From Coprinellus micaceus (Eukaryota; Basidiomycota; Agaricomycetes; Agaricales; Psathyrellaceae): a stretch of 64,000 nt of DNA. The position numbers and the translations under genes are program-made. The notes beneath the pieces were generated by a model. The model ran no database searches. It was given only the letters and a program-made list of their open reading frames with translations, and was not told the origin of the DNA. The DNA lies in the NCBI GenBank assembly GCA_951394405.1, contig OX596344.1:2480001-2544000 (forward strand), in the 5' to 3' direction. Positions within the stretch are counted from its first letter, which is position 1, and every line of letters starts with the position of its first letter. Positions 1 to 12,500 of the stretch are shown here, in pieces.

Positions 1-1094
1 GGAGCCTGCCACTCAGGGCGTTTATTCATCGTGCTTGGCATCCTCTGACTCGGGAATTGTGAATGGGTGGACGAAGGAGCCCCAGTGCGGGACACGCGTG
101 GGCTAGAGCGAGGAGCAGAGGAGCCACTTGGTCGGGGCTGGCCATACGGTTGAGAATTACGGGGGTGCATTTCGTTTGGTGCGACCCTCTATTACACTCC
201 TCCCTTATGTATATTCGGATTTGATTTGATTTCTGCCATGAGGGCTACATGGATTTTACAGTCTTTTACTGCAGAGGCCTACACTTCTTGTCGAATTGCT
301 GTGCGCAGCACCTGCAAAACACGAGGCGGCTAGGACTCCGACCTCCTGCCTCTCCCAGGAGGCTGTACTTCAAATTTAGGAGGAATTTGAACATAGGGCT
401 TTCGCTCACTCGCCCAATTGCTTCAAATAGTATTCATGCCGTTGCGCTCGATGGAATTGGGGTCTGCGGAGTGCAGGGGGAAACCCCACTAAAATCATCA
501 GAAACTGTGACGCCCTTTATACGTCTAGAATAGCTCATTGCCCTCCAAGGAGGTTGAAACGGGCGTGAGAATCTAGTGCTCACATTTCATGAAATTGGGG
601 TGCGGTGCTGTGTTGCTGTGGGTATCGCTGTGCATTGCAGCGCGCACAGCTCCTGGAATGGCAGGCCAAGACACTGCACCAGGCGATGCAATGGTTCTAC
701 GAGGTATACGTGTCGTTAATTTGCGCCTGAGACTTCACAGCCCTCCATGGCCGTTTAACGCCCACAATTCGCTCGGCCCGACTTCCTGGGCGCCAATTCC
801 GGTACGGTTCGGCCGGCACAGCATTACGTTGGCTGTTGACTCCTCCCACGTCGTCACTGCCTCTTGGCGCTAGCACGGACGACGCCCAATGCCCTGGGCG
901 CCCATGTTCCAAGGTTGATTCACTGCGCCCAACTCGACACGTCTTTCTTTGCTTCGAGCCTCTTCTCACTGTTGTTTTACTATCCTCCTTCCTTCTTCAC
1001 TTCGAGCTTGAAATCGTTGAAAGGGTTTCATCGAAGTGTATTCAAACCTACCGGACGTATTTAAGATCGGGAGAGGGACACAACTAGGCTCAAA
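1..1094. other. No supported gene
   Basis: Short open frames occur on both strands here, but none shows convincing coding character, splice structure or a recognisable domain. The left end could hold the tail of a gene that lies outside the window. I see nothing that can be annotated. Confidence 0.4.
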
Positions 1095-1765
1095 ATGGCC
1101 TTGTGAGTTGCCTCTCAACCCTTTGCATCGTGGACCTACTTTGACGCCCATGTCAGCTCAGACGTTTTAGCGCTCATCATCGTGAGTTCATCCGCCGACC
1201 CAGTAGCTGGATTTGTTCCTGATTCACATCCTGATCCCCGGGGGTATCATTTGCACCCTTCTCCACTTCCTTGATCGTAGGTTGTGGGCTTGGTCGCTGC
1301 TGTGCTCTATGGCGTCCAGGTTATGTCGAAAGGAATCGACCAGGGGGTGGCCAGTACGAAGGAATCGTGCGCTGTCTCTGTCCTCGTTCCTAACCCAGTG
1401 TGACTGACCGATCGTCCGTCGCCAGGTTGAAGGCCAAGGGTGTTGAGATCTCAGCATCCGGGGTGTCGATGAAGACGGACAAGCGGTTAGAACGAGAGGA
1501 TTACATTGATGCCACCAAGCGGTACGTCGCCGTTCTTTCCACCCTTACCCGGAGCTCACAGTCATGTAGTGGTTTCATGAGGACCCTGGAGGCCTCATCG
1601 GCAGCCAAGTACCTCGACCAACCGCAAGGGAAACGCAAAGGTCTACACCACATCTCCCGCTCCATCTCCGGCGCCAGTGACAAGAGTGCTACGAGTGCGA
1701 CAAGCGATAGCAGCGAGAAGAAGAGGAGGTTACCCTTCGGCAAGAAGAAGGCGGACGCCGCCTAA
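1095..1765 (+). CDS. Small basic protein of unknown function, three exons
   Basis: Model: exon 1 at 1095-1102 (only ATG GCC TT), intron 1103-1425 (GTGAGT...CCAG, 323 nt, long for this genome), exon 2 at 1426-1521, intron 1522-1569 (GTACGT...GTAG, 48 nt), exon 3 at 1570-1765. The product is about 98 residues. It begins MALLKAKGVEIS and ends in a Ser-rich stretch followed by a Lys/Arg-rich tail (KKRRLPFGKKK). The central part (LEREDYIDATKRGFM) is predicted to be amphipathic. The layout resembles small conserved hypothetical proteins of mushrooms, from memory only. No catalytic motif is visible. The tiny first exon is chosen because it restores an ATG in frame with the conserved-looking body. 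The main doubt is the long first intron, which could hide another exon. Confidence 0.55.
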
Positions 1766-2965
1766 ACCAAAATGAATCGGGAGGAGGCAGGGCTGCGCCA
1801 AGGCGTCAACCATCGTCGGTGCGCCCGTTCGAGGGGACGCTGACCTTGACTTCCAGGTACCCTTGGACTTCTCGACGTCATATTCTCCGCGAGCCCTTCC
1901 CAGGTCCCTCAGGTGTACGAATATCTTGTAACTTATTTGCTCGGACGAATCTGTAACTTATCTGAACCTCGCTATCCTAGCCCTCCAGCTGTTGTAATAT
2001 CCACGATTTTTCTCACCGCTTACGCTCTGTGGCCTCGAGGCCTGAGGCTTGCCTCATTGAAATGGCAGAGACCGCCGCACTTCAGGCTCTCGTGCCTCAC
2101 GTCCCTCTTCGGGAGTGCTTCAGTCTGCACCCGACCTCTCGGGGCGGCAACAAAACTCATATCATTTCCATTTATTCCATGTGATGTGATGTTCAATTGA
2201 CCCCAGGTCAATCCCAGCCCTTGTTCTCAGCGCTCCACGACCTCTACCCACCACCTACCTGGTCCTACCGACTTGGACTCTACCCACCACCACCACCACC
2301 CCATCTGCTTTCCCGCTCAATAACCCGAAGTACGACCTCTCTCGGCTTGCAGATGCACGTCAGTTCTCCCAGTCAGCAATGCGGTTGTCACTGCCTCAAC
2401 TCGACGGCGAACAGACTGCGATCACAAGATAACCAGGTACGACGGCATTTTGAACATTGCGAATGGCAATCTGCTGATCATGAGGCCCTCGTCGAAACAG
2501 ATCCGACTCCCCAATCTATGAAATTGCTTACTTCGAAGTTTCAGAAGCCCGAGCTGCGAACAGTGGGAAACTTGCTACATCACCGGGGCTGGGGAGTGGG
2601 GAGTCGTGGCCGGTAAATACAAGGCGGATTCCTCAGAAACCATGGCGCGCCATGGTTGGGGAGGATCCAAGTGGGCCTAGGGGTGCTATCCCCGGCAAGG
2701 GCACTTCCGCACTGTTAGGTCTTGTCTAGCATTCAACCTGTTCGCATCATGGTATCACAAAGACCCCTGCTCCCCGAGTCGGCTTTCCTGAAGAGTTGAG
2801 AAGTGACCCTCACAGCCTTCCGCCCCCCGATCTACGCCCCCCTCTTTCCTACACCTATCTGCCCCAGTCGTGCCCGTCAAACCTCCGCCAGTATCATCAA
2901 GAAACCGGCCTCACATTCATCCCCCATTCATCCAGGATCTCAAGAACGCTGGGACATTAAGAGAT
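1766..2965. other. Intergenic region
   Basis: No convincing gene. Open frames at 2197-2616 and nearby are Pro/Ser-rich, without splice-consistent structure. The only notable item is a perfect 20-bp palindrome at 2638-2657, listed separately. The 5' leader of the downstream membrane protein gene lies at the right end. Confidence 0.45.
2638..2657. repeat. Perfect 20-bp palindrome
   Basis: The sequence AACCATGGCGCGCCATGGTT reads identically on both strands. It sits about 310 bp upstream of the membrane protein start at 2966. It could be a dimeric transcription-factor site or a chance GC-rich palindrome; nothing else marks it. Confidence 0.6.
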
Positions 2966-4245
2966 ATGTCGAACATCGTCGTGGTGGACGACCAGGCGGT
3001 CAAACCTAACTCGGCTGGGCGGATTCCGGTCATCGAGTTCTACCCACCAATCCCGGATGGTTGGGTGACAAATGGGATGTGTGTTGGGTGCAATATCACC
3101 CATTCGACGGCGCAAGAACTATTGTATCGGACAGTCACTGGAGGGACGTGGACGAATGCCTGGTGGGTGAGTACTATCGTTACTTGCGCACAATTACGTT
3201 GGCGAAAAGGTCCTGAATGTGTAAACAGAAAACAGGTCAAACTCGTGTGACGGCTTCACTGGATTTCGAAGGTGCGTTCTGTCCGACCTGGTACTACGGC
3301 ATCAACCTTGACAAACCGAACATATAGGAACAAGCGTCGCGGTCTACTTTGTCTTCTTCTGGAGGTCCGAAGACCCGGGGTACGTCCTCCTTGCGACTTA
3401 CCTGACCTTTTTCTGGTTAACACCCACATCTATTAGTTCCATCGGGAAGGGATCGCTTCAATTCTTCATCGACAATGAACTCATCATCATCAAAAACATC
3501 GACGCCGCCGAACTGACCTTCCAATACGACGTCTCCCCCAGAACACTCGTGTTCCAACACTCCAACCTCGATCCCAGCAAGCAACATCGGTTCACGGTCG
3601 CTTGGGTGAACGATGGTCCTCGCCCGAGAGTTGCTGTAGCGCTAGATTCGATTGAGTACACGTACGTTCAATCGTACACTCTTCCCCGAGAGGCCCACTC
3701 ACGATTTTCCTTCCTTGGCCAACAGACCAAGCTCAACAGGAGCGTCGGCAGCCCCCACACCTTCCAATCCCCACCCAACATCGTCATCGTCCTCACCATC
3801 CCCCGACATAGTCAAAATAGTCGCTCCCGTCGTTTCCGTGGTCGTTCTCGTCCTCCTCGGGCTAGGCTTCTTCCTCTGGTACCGCCGGCGACGCGGAGAC
3901 CGCGCTCTCTTTCCTCCGGGCTCCCCCGAGCTCGACCCCTTCGTCGAGACGTCGGAAGGACGCCGGTACCACAACGTGTCTGGAGTCCATGTCTATGGGG
4001 GTGCGAGCCAGCCCGACGTGCCTCCCTTCAATCCATACCAGGGATCCCATGACGGCCAGAGTCACGGAGGACACCATACTCAGAGCAGTGGCGCAGGAGC
4101 AGCGTCGCACCCCCCGCCGTACTCTGTCGAGTCGACGTCGCAGGGTTCACACGAACCTGTTCGCGTTCCACTACCCCATCCACAGTCCAGGACGAAGTCG
4201 TCCTTACCCCAGTCTACAGTGACACAATCACGGCCACGGCCGTAA
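2966..4245 (+). CDS. Single-pass membrane protein, mushroom-type extracellular domain (copy 1)
   Basis: Five exons: 2966-3166, 3229-3271, 3328-3379, 3437-3661 and 3726-4245; all junctions are GT-AG and in phase, giving 346 residues. Residues 1-170 form a beta-rich outer domain starting MSNIVVVDDQAV, with a conserved CVGC motif and GGTWTNAWW. A Ser/Thr/Pro-rich stalk follows, then one transmembrane helix (IVAPVVSVVVLVLLGLGFF, about residues 205-223) and an RRRR stop-transfer motif. The tail is a long, disordered cytoplasmic segment rich in Pro, Ser and His. No N-terminal signal peptide is visible, which is usual for this family as I know it; the helix probably acts as a signal anchor. The family is widespread in Agaricomycetes and its function is unknown to me. 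A paralogue with the same exon plan lies at 5245-6776. Confidence 0.8.
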
Positions 4246-5244
4246 CGACGGGGAAGTCATTCGGTTTGGCTCAGAGTCTGACGCCGTGCATGGAGTGGTA
4301 GGAATGTCCAAGATAGGCAGGAAATTCAACACGGGTGCCGTGCAGCAGACTCATTCTTACCCCTGCAAGAACAGCAAGTCTGGCTAGGCGCCAATCGGCA
4401 CCGAAAGAGAGAACACACCATAAGAGGCAGCGCTGGGCGTAATCACCCGCACCAGCCTTGGGCCGGCTCGAAGTAGCATCGAGGAAGTGGGAAGATGAGG
4501 AGGGAGCACAACGGTACAGATCGACGGTTTTGTTTGGACGGTGTACAGGTTCATATATCTAACTAAACTTGAGCTCGCAATGTACGACGCCCCGAACGTT
4601 TTCATATCTTGTCCTGTTGCAGCTGGAGACATGGAGTTCTAACATAAATCCGCAACTTGCTCGAGAGCATGAATCGCTGCCTCGGATGCAGCGTATCCGA
4701 AAAGTCTGAGGCCAATCAGAAAGAAGTCCAACCCTTCCAATAATATGACGGTCCGCTGATGATGTGGCTAATCATCAAATAGGCTTTCTTCCTTCCACGA
4801 CCACGACCAGGAATCACTGGCACGCCAGGCGCGTTTCCTGAAACTGTTCATCAGGGACGGGCGCCTTCGGATGGAAATATCCCAGAGCCGGACGCCTTCA
4901 AACTGAAACACGCAACCAGGAATGTCAAAATGACCTCGAGTCCCAGTGATATGGGGGTAAGTACTAGGGGGGTGAGGTGTTTCATCACCTTCCAAGCGCC
5001 GAAACTTATCTGGGTCCTATTCGACGGATCCTGGCTGTCCGTGGGGTCCTGGTGCTCGGAATCAAGAACAAAGTCCTCTTGCTCCCCTTCCGTCACGACC
5101 CCCGGTCTAATTGAACTTTGCATCTCTCCCTCCCTCGTTCCCTCTGCTTTCTTCGTCTGAAGAGCCTTCAATCGCTACGGCCTGAATTGGCTCCCCATAC
5201 TCTTAACCTTACCTTGCTTCTCCCCTCCTTAAACTACGCGCAAG
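4246..5244. other. Intergenic region between tandem membrane protein genes
   Basis: Contains only short shadow frames. A pyrimidine-rich leader (CCTCCCTCGTTCCCTC, about 5128-5143) precedes the next gene. No RNA gene or repeat was recognised. Confidence 0.4.
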
Positions 5245-6776
5245 ATGGCGAACATAACGGTCATCGATGACCAAGCAACCTTCTCCGGCGGCAGCACACC
5301 ATCGATCCTATATACGCCCATGAGCAACTGGATGCCCAATGCAATGTGTGTTGGCTGCAACACTACCCACGCAGCGGCTGTGAGAAGGATATCGGAGGTG
5401 GCTAAAGGAGGTTCGTGACCATCGCCACGGCTTGCGTCTTACATACAATTCAGAACGTTGGGTGACGAGGTTCGGATTTACAGGGACATGGACAAATGCA
5501 TGGTGGGTACGTATACGTATTGCGATTTTAGGGTCTTGGGGCCGAAGGGCCATATTAGGAGGATCTCATGATTTATGTTATCTTTTCTAGGCGAAGGAAG
5601 TAACGAGCGTCGCAGCCACCACGGAGTTTGAAGGTGCGTTTGGTTCCTTCAAGTTCGAATAATGCATTCTGAATCCCGCCGTTGTCAGGAACTATGGTCG
5701 CCGTATATTTCATCATGTTCTACCGCTCGTTGGACCCGAAGTATGTTATCCTTCATTGTCAACGGTCGTGCCTCGCTAGCGCTTCGGTAGGCTTAGGGAC
5801 CTGCTGAATATCCACTCCATTATCCACCACCCGGACCTCCATCACATATATTCTGACTGGAGCTTCTCTTCACAGATCTACAGGCATTGGAACCCTATAC
5901 TTCTTCGTCGACGACAGGCTCGAGCTCCAGAAACGCGTCGAAGAGCAGGAATTTAACTTCGAATACGACATCTCGCCTCGTACCCTTCTCTTCCAAAAAA
6001 CCTTCGATGCGAACCAAAGTACCACCAACAGGCATTCTCTCCGAATCATCTGGACGCATAGCGGAGTCCGACCAAGGGTCTCCGTCGCTTTGGATTCCAT
6101 CGAGTATATGTAGGTTCCCTCGCCTTACAGACTCTGTTCATTTTCTCATAATACCGCCTTGAAACCCAGCCCCTCGTCATCCCCTTCAAGTTTTGCGGGT
6201 ACATCACTGTTGCCATCGGCAACATCGACGGCGAAGCCAAGCTCATCCAACCAAACGGTCAAAATCGTCGTACCAATCGTCAGCGTCCTCGCAGTCGCCT
6301 TGCTCGGTGCGCTGGCCTTCTTCCTCTTGCGAAGAAAGCGGCAGAAGAGCTCTGTACAGCCTACCCTGCGGCCCGCCGCCCGGCGCCAGAGAGGATATCA
6401 CTATGTTCCTACCTCCCAGATCGAGGGTGCAGAGGGGAGGCGAGTAAGCATCGCATCTGTGGCGTCTCACAGCTACCAGTCATATTCTCTGCCTCCAAGC
6501 CCGCCGACCCACCACCGGGGTCTGCCCGGGGAAAGAGCGGGATATATCGACCCCTACCCCTTCGACATTGTACCCCGAACACGTCTCGATGCTCAGAGGA
6601 CGGCTGAGGGTCACCAGCACGAAGGCGATGCGGACTCTGGGTTCTCTCCGGTCTCGCTAGATATCGCCTCGCTGGCGCAGACGAATTGGTCCAGCTTCTA
6701 CACTTCTGCTCAGGGGCACGAAGACGCGTACCAACAGCGCAGAAAGGGTGTCGGTGAACCGAGCGGAGGGGACTAG
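5245..6776 (+). CDS. Single-pass membrane protein, mushroom-type extracellular domain (copy 2)
   Basis: Six exons: 5245-5410, 5484-5506, 5591-5633, 5689-5740, 5876-6109 and 6170-6776; 374 residues. The plan matches the upstream paralogue except that the region before GGTWTNAWW carries one extra intron (5411-5483). The outer domain begins MANITVIDDQAT and keeps CVGC, TWTNAWW, the YFFVDD strand and the final VSVALDSIEY block. A Ser/Thr stalk follows, then a helix (IVVPIVSVLAVALLGALAFF) and an RRKR stop-transfer motif. The cytoplasmic tail is low in complexity with several Tyr and Ser sites. Introns 3 to 5 occupy the same positions and phases as in copy 1, so this is a tandem duplication. The ligand is unknown; a role in cell-surface sensing is only a guess from topology. 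Confidence 0.8.
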
Positions 6777-7561
6777 CGAGATTCAGTCCCGAAGGGGGGC
6801 TGTGATGGGTACTGAGTCCTCCAACGACGGAAGATCACTGGAAGGGGACTGGAGGGGGGCTGGCCGCGTACAACCACAAGAATTTGAGGAGGGGCGGTGG
6901 GGAGCGATGGGGCTCACCAAGGCGAGGGTCTCGGAGAGGGACAACCGCCGGAGAATGGCATTACTATGAGGCTTTACAAGACGCTGAGAATAATTCTTTC
7001 CTGCCTGTCAGCCGGTTCTAGGAAAACTCCTAAGCGACGGTGCCGGTCACTGGTGAAGACGTGCCCCACCTACCGGCGAACTCTGCGGAGCCGGAGCTAA
7101 GGTACGGCCCCGACACCTTCGACTGTCAACTGAGGTTTGCCTGCTACTCTCTCGAGTCATCCTGTCCCACCGTTCCGTCCTCTGGATCTCTCGTCCGAGC
7201 CGCCTAGGCCCGGGAGATCCCAAGCCATCCCCTTGCTTGGCCAGTTTCGAGATTCGGCTTGGTTCTGGCACACCCGGCCATTTTAAGGCCCTCTTTCGCC
7301 ATTTCGTCGATTCCCCTGGTCCGACAATCTAAAGGTAAGTAGATCACAAGTTGCCAAGCCTTGCTCCTCGAGTCCTCACTGGCGTGGGCTCGTCAGAATC
7401 CCCCCGTGTGAGCCGGACAATGTAGAGCACTACCGTAAGGCCTGCCCGGGATCGCTTTGGCGCCCTCGGTTCCGAGTCGTTCACGACTCACCGCGTTGGT
7501 GTGCCCCTGAGCATATAAAGTGCACATCGTCCGGCGGTCTCTGACCTCAGGCTCGGTCGCG
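6777..7561. other. Intergenic region and GMC promoter
   Basis: No gene is supported. The right end is the promoter of the first GMC oxidoreductase, with a TATA box at 7514-7519. Confidence 0.4.
7514..7519 (+). promoter_or_regulatory. TATA box of GMC oxidoreductase 1
   Basis: TATAAA within GCATATAAAGTG lies 43 bp upstream of the ATG at 7562. The paralogue has an equivalent TATATAAA 33 bp upstream of its own start, which supports both. Confidence 0.6.
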
Positions 7562-9900
7562 ATGTTTCTCAACCACCTCTTATCTCTAGTTCTCCTTGGG
7601 GGTTGCTGGGTCCAGGCCAAGGTACTCCAGAACGCCGCTGAGCTTGACAAGAGCACGAAGTTCGACTTTATAGTCGTTGGATGTATGTCTACTCTTCCTC
7701 ATCACGTCTCGTAAAGTACCCAACCGACGACTCGATCCATAGCTGGCCCCGGAGGCGCGACCGTCGCGTCAAGACTCTCAGAAAACCCCCAATTCAAAGT
7801 TTTGCTCATTGAAGCGGGCCCTGAGTAAGTCTTTCTTTCTTTGAGTCGCCCTTGCTGTCCAACGCTTACGCACCATGGTCCACCAGCAATGAAGGCGAAG
7901 AAATCCTACGTGTTCCTGGGCTGTTCGGGCAGATCCCATCGAAGTTCCAGTGGAACTACACGCTCACCGCAAATCCAGCATTAAATAATCGCACCTTGGA
8001 CTACACGAGGGGCTATGTTCTGGGAGGGACTAGCTCGATCAGTATGTTTCCTATACCGTAGCATCATTTCAACCCCCGTCTAACTAAAGAGCGTCTAGAT
8101 GGAATGGCGTACTCCCGCGGGGCAGCAGACGACTACAATTCTTGGGCCGCGGAGACAGGTGACAGTGGATGGAGCTGGGACTCCCTTAAGCCATACTTTA
8201 AGAAGGTACGACGTGGCATTTCATGGATCTGCTGTTCTGTACTCACTGTACCTCTCCGTATAGAACGAGCGCTTCGTCGCACCTGCTGGTGGACGCGACG
8301 TTGCAGGAGAGTACGATCCCCAACTTCACAGCACAAACGGACAGGTCTTCGTCAGCTTACCCGCTCAAAATGCCACAGACTTCGATCAGCGTTGCCTCAA
8401 CGTGACGACAAGCCAGCCAGAGTTCCCATTTTATTTGGATATGAACGATGGCCGGCCAAATGGCCTCAGTAAGTTGGTCATCGTCGTCCATTTGAATACG
8501 CGAAGGGCTGACGGGTATGAATCGCGTAGCATGGCACCAGGTGACTATTGGTGGGAACGGGGAGCGAAGTAGCGCAGCGACTGCGTACCTAGGACCCAGT
8601 GTGAGGAGCCGGCCGAACCTGAGCATCTTGGTCAATACCTACGTCACGAGGGTGGTTCCTACGTCCTCGAGGAACGGAAAGCTTTCCATTCGAACGGTGG
8701 AGATTGGAGACAAGGCCACACGTGCGTATCCCATTGGCATTAGCCTCGAGTCCAATAAAAAGCTGAACAACATCTTTCTCTCTCCACAGGCAGCATCCTG
8801 GGCAACGTCACAGCTTCCAAAGAAGTCATCCTTTCCGGAGGTGTCATCGGGACACCGCAAATCCTTCTCAACTCGGGGATTGGGGATGCTGGGGGACTCC
8901 GCAATCTAGGGATCAATCCCGTCCACGATCTACCCAATGTTGGTAAGGGCCTGAATGACCACCCCAGTGCGGCTCCCATCTTCAGCGCCAACACCCAAGA
9001 ACCCATGTACGTTTCGCCACCCCTTCCTTCAAATTATTTTTGCTTCCCCAGAAACAAACCCTCGCCTGTCCGCTAACCACGCATGTCTTAGAATCGACCC
9101 AGATGCAGCTTTGCAGGAGTGGAGACAGAACAAGACAGGGCCCTTGACAAACACCGGTTTGAACAGGCTCTCCTTGTGGTCTCGCATGCCCAAGAACTCA
9201 TCTGTGTTGACGACCTACCCCGACCCTGCAAGCGGCCCTCACACCCCTCATCTTGAAGTCATGCTTGTTGCGCTGGTGCGTACCTTCCGCCTGGGTCCGA
9301 TTTCTGTAGAGGCGTGCTGGCGGACTCATTATAAGCCCAGGCGAATGGCATCACAGGAGGATTCCTCGTCTTCCTCAATTCGCCAAGCAGTACGTGTATT
9401 GCCCTTTATCCTCCTTTCCCCACCCACATCCGCGTCACCCTCCCGCAGAAGGCTCAATTACCCTCCGCTCCTCGAATCCCTTTGAAGACCCCCTAATCGA
9501 CGACGGAATCCTGCGGTCTCCTATCGATATCGCCGCGCTCACAGAAGGCTTCCGACTCTCCAAGCGCTTCTTCTCCGGCCCTCAATGGACCTCTTCCTCC
9601 TCAGGCCCCTACCTTACTTCCACATTGTTCCCTGACCCGGACACGACCCCAGCGGCGGAATTCGAAGCCTTCCTGCGTCAGACAGCTGGCACGGGCTCGC
9701 ACGGAGTCGGGACAGCTGCGATGAGCAGCAAGAGCGGGAAGGCGGGCGTGGTGGATCCGGAGCTGAGGGTGAAAGGTGTGGAGGGGCTTCGCGTTGTGGA
9801 TGCGAGCGTCATTCCCCGCGTCCCAGCGGGGCATACCCAGGTGCCTGTGTATGTCCTTGCTGAGCGTGCGGCCGATCTGATTCAGGCATCTTGGCTTTAA
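7562..9900 (+). CDS. Aryl-alcohol-oxidase-like GMC oxidoreductase, copy 1
   Basis: Ten exons: 7562-7682, 7743-7824, 7887-8041, 8099-8205, 8264-8468, 8530-8721, 8790-9006, 9092-9275, 9341-9389 and 9449-9900; 587 residues, the usual length for fungal GMC enzymes (AA3_2 type). Residues 1-19 are a secretion signal ([14 protein letters not shown]). The FAD-binding Rossmann motif is [15 protein letters not shown] near residue 38. The GMC signature block [20 protein letters not shown] and the second signature [17 protein letters not shown] follow. The C-terminal catalytic pair is His in SHGVGTAAM (about 522) and His in [10 protein letters not shown] (about 566). Their 44-residue spacing and the HTQ context match aryl-alcohol oxidases. 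Expected role: extracellular FAD-dependent oxidation of aromatic or other primary alcohols with H2O2 release, feeding ligninolytic peroxidases. The substrate cannot be read from sequence. Confidence 0.88.
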
Positions 9901-10453
9901 CGGGCGCGAGCTCACTATGCGTCGCATAAATTGACGTCTTAAGGGTTTTTGCTTATATCGCAGCCTTGAATTGCAGGCTCAGCATTTCGTCCTATAAATT
10001 ACAATCAAGCTGAGGTCGCACTTGAATCTGAACCACCACCATTACTAGCTCACCTTCTCCTTGCTTTCCAACTCAACCGTTCACAGCACCGCTTTGAATC
10101 TGGAACTTTCAGCTGCTTTTCGATACTGGTCGCAACCTACTTTCTAATAGGCTCTCGGAAGTTGGCCAAAACGAGGATAGGACAACCTGGTTCGACACTC
10201 TCACTCTCAGTGCACACTTTCCTCACTAGATCTCGAACGACGGTGGAGTGTGTTTCCGGTGTCACCATCGCAATAGCGTAAGTCCCTTCGCTCGACGTCT
10301 GTGAAGTTTCGATCTGTCGCGGCTCAGCGGCATGTGTCGACGAGCGGTACTGGAGACCACAACATCGTTATCGAGTCGACGCCTGCGGAATAAGCGCTCG
10401 TGAGGGGAGGATTTTGTGGTATATGGATGTTGCTTGATCGTTTGATCGTTGTG
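9901..10453. repeat. GMC 3' flank, duplicated three times
   Basis: After the stop, about 210 bp (9901-10113) closely match the 3' flanks of the relic GMC (11803-12028) and, in part, of GMC copy 2 (14832-14960). All share the blocks ATAAATTG and CTTGAATCTG. This shows that the duplication unit included downstream sequence. The remainder to 10453 shows no gene. Confidence 0.65.
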
Positions 10454-11394
10454 ATGTCAGCTGCAAAGACCAGATTGTTCGGCATGCGAAGGCATCCGCT
10501 CTTTGTCAACTACCACGACGTAAGTGCCTTGGCGTCTTTGGAAGTGCATGTTTTCTAATCATCTTTAGATTTCGACGTTCAAAAATCGCCATGGCTAACA
10601 TCATTCGGTCTGCAAAGTCGGGTAGCGACTGGTCTGACAACGAGCTTATCGCGTACAACATCACTATCGCATCTGTTCCACCGGGCGAGTTCTTCACTAC
10701 CCCAGACCCGCCGCTCGACCGCATAGATCCCGCGATCCTCACCTCACCCCCTGGTGACGCCAATCCCGCGCTTTCCGACATTGCTGCCAACTACCTCGGC
10801 TACCTCGACCTTGCTGCTAGGGCCACCCAAGAGAACTTCATCGTCGATTTCGCTGCCGAGACACTGAAGCTTCTGGACTTCAATGAGCGTCGCACCACGG
10901 TATCTACACGCTACATCATTCCCCTCACCATTTGCGGCGAAAAACATGGCGTTGCTCAGACGGACGTGTGCCTTATTCATCACCCAACCTTCGTTCTCCT
11001 GGTGCTCTCTGAGGACAAGACCCTCAGCAACAGGACTGATGCAGAAGCTCAGGTCGTCGCGAACGCTATAGCAGCCTTTCAATTCAACAACAAGAAGCGC
11101 AGGGACCACGGCCTCGATCTCTTAGATGCCATGACCATCCCTTGCATCACCATGTCTGGCACTCGCCCTACCTTTTATCTTGTCCCTGTCACCATGGAGC
11201 TGGATACCGCCATCATCACTGGCCGGTATCCCGCCACTCAAACTCGGGTCTTGCGGTGCCTCACTGAAAATCACGCGCGGCGCGCCAGCACTGGGATGGA
11301 AGATACCGAATACAGAAAGCTCGCCCTGAGCCGCTTCCTTGCTTTCAAGGCACTGGCGAGAAGCCATTGGGTATGTATATTGGAGGGGCTTTAG
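10454..11394 (+). CDS. Nuclease-like mushroom orphan protein, apparent 5' frameshift
   Basis: The main open frame is 10591-11394 (267 residues, MANIIRSAKSG...). An upstream exon at 10454-10519 (MSAAKTRLFGMRRHPLFVNYHD), intron 10520-10568 and the short piece 10569-10590 (ISTFKNR) look like the true N-terminus. However, they join the main frame only if one extra C before 10591 is ignored. The body has the pattern TDVCLI...VLSEDKT followed by a helix with AEAQVVANAIAAF. That is a D...ExK arrangement of the kind seen in PD-(D/E)XK nuclease folds. From memory, similar proteins with HPxFxNYHDxSTFKNR are a large unnamed Agaricomycete family. Nuclease activity is inference. Either translation starts at 10591, or the gene is a recent pseudogene, or there is a base error. 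Confidence 0.55.
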
Positions 11395-11479
11395 TCTTGT
11401 TCTCGAATTGGATGTGTACGCATGAGTCTGGGTGGCTTGATTACAGATAATTACGAAACGGCATGCTCACAAAAGGCTT

Positions 11480-11802
<323 letters not shown>

Positions 11803-12500
11803 TGGCGCGAGCTCACGCGCTCACGACGCGTCGGATAAATTGGCGTGTTAGTTGTTTTTGTTTGGATCGCAAGGCCCTGAATATGTAGCTGACTCTTGAA
11901 ATCCGCCTTTTGTCCCACAATCAAGATCGCGCTTGAATCTGAACCACCACTATCATCAGCTCAGCCTCTCCCTGTTTTCCAACTCGTCCGTTCACGGCAC
12001 CACTCTTATATTTTTGAAGCTTTCAGGTGGTATGATTCCAACAACGATGTTGCAACTCCCTGTTTCGATGATCAGGCGATTTCACAGATTCTTCCGCAAC
12101 ATCACTTTACATCAACCAAGCCGTTCTCAAGTGCTACCACCGCAACTGGCGAGCCGATTAGTTGCCCAATGTTCTGTCATTTTTTGGCACAGTGCGATAC
12201 TCTGTCCACCCGCCGAGCGACGGATCGTCTGACGATCCGAGCAAGCCACCTTGCACAAGACTTACATTACCTCCCCCTCATCTCTCGATCAAATGTCGGG
12301 TCAAGTGGTGTCATAACACGAGATATCCAAGTGCCTGTACAACCCAAGTTCAGTTCTGATGCTGCGGCTTCCGCAGAAAGTCTTGAGAAGATCCGAGTGG
12401 AGGTGCTCAACTCACGATCATATCAACATGCCGGAACCGCCGTCTTTGTCCGCTTCTGAGTATATAAACGGCCTGAGCACTTGCGTTGACCTCGGTGACG
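11803..12500. other. Relic 3' flank and promoter of GMC 2
   Basis: The first 225 bp are the duplicated GMC 3' flank. The rest is promoter sequence for the next gene, ending in a TATA box at 12461-12468. A 187-codon open frame at 11896-12459 has no coding character and overlaps the duplicated flank, so it was not annotated. Confidence 0.5.
12461..12468 (+). promoter_or_regulatory. TATA box of GMC oxidoreductase 2
   Basis: TATATAAA lies 33 bp upstream of the ATG at 12501, parallel to the TATA box of GMC copy 1. Confidence 0.6.
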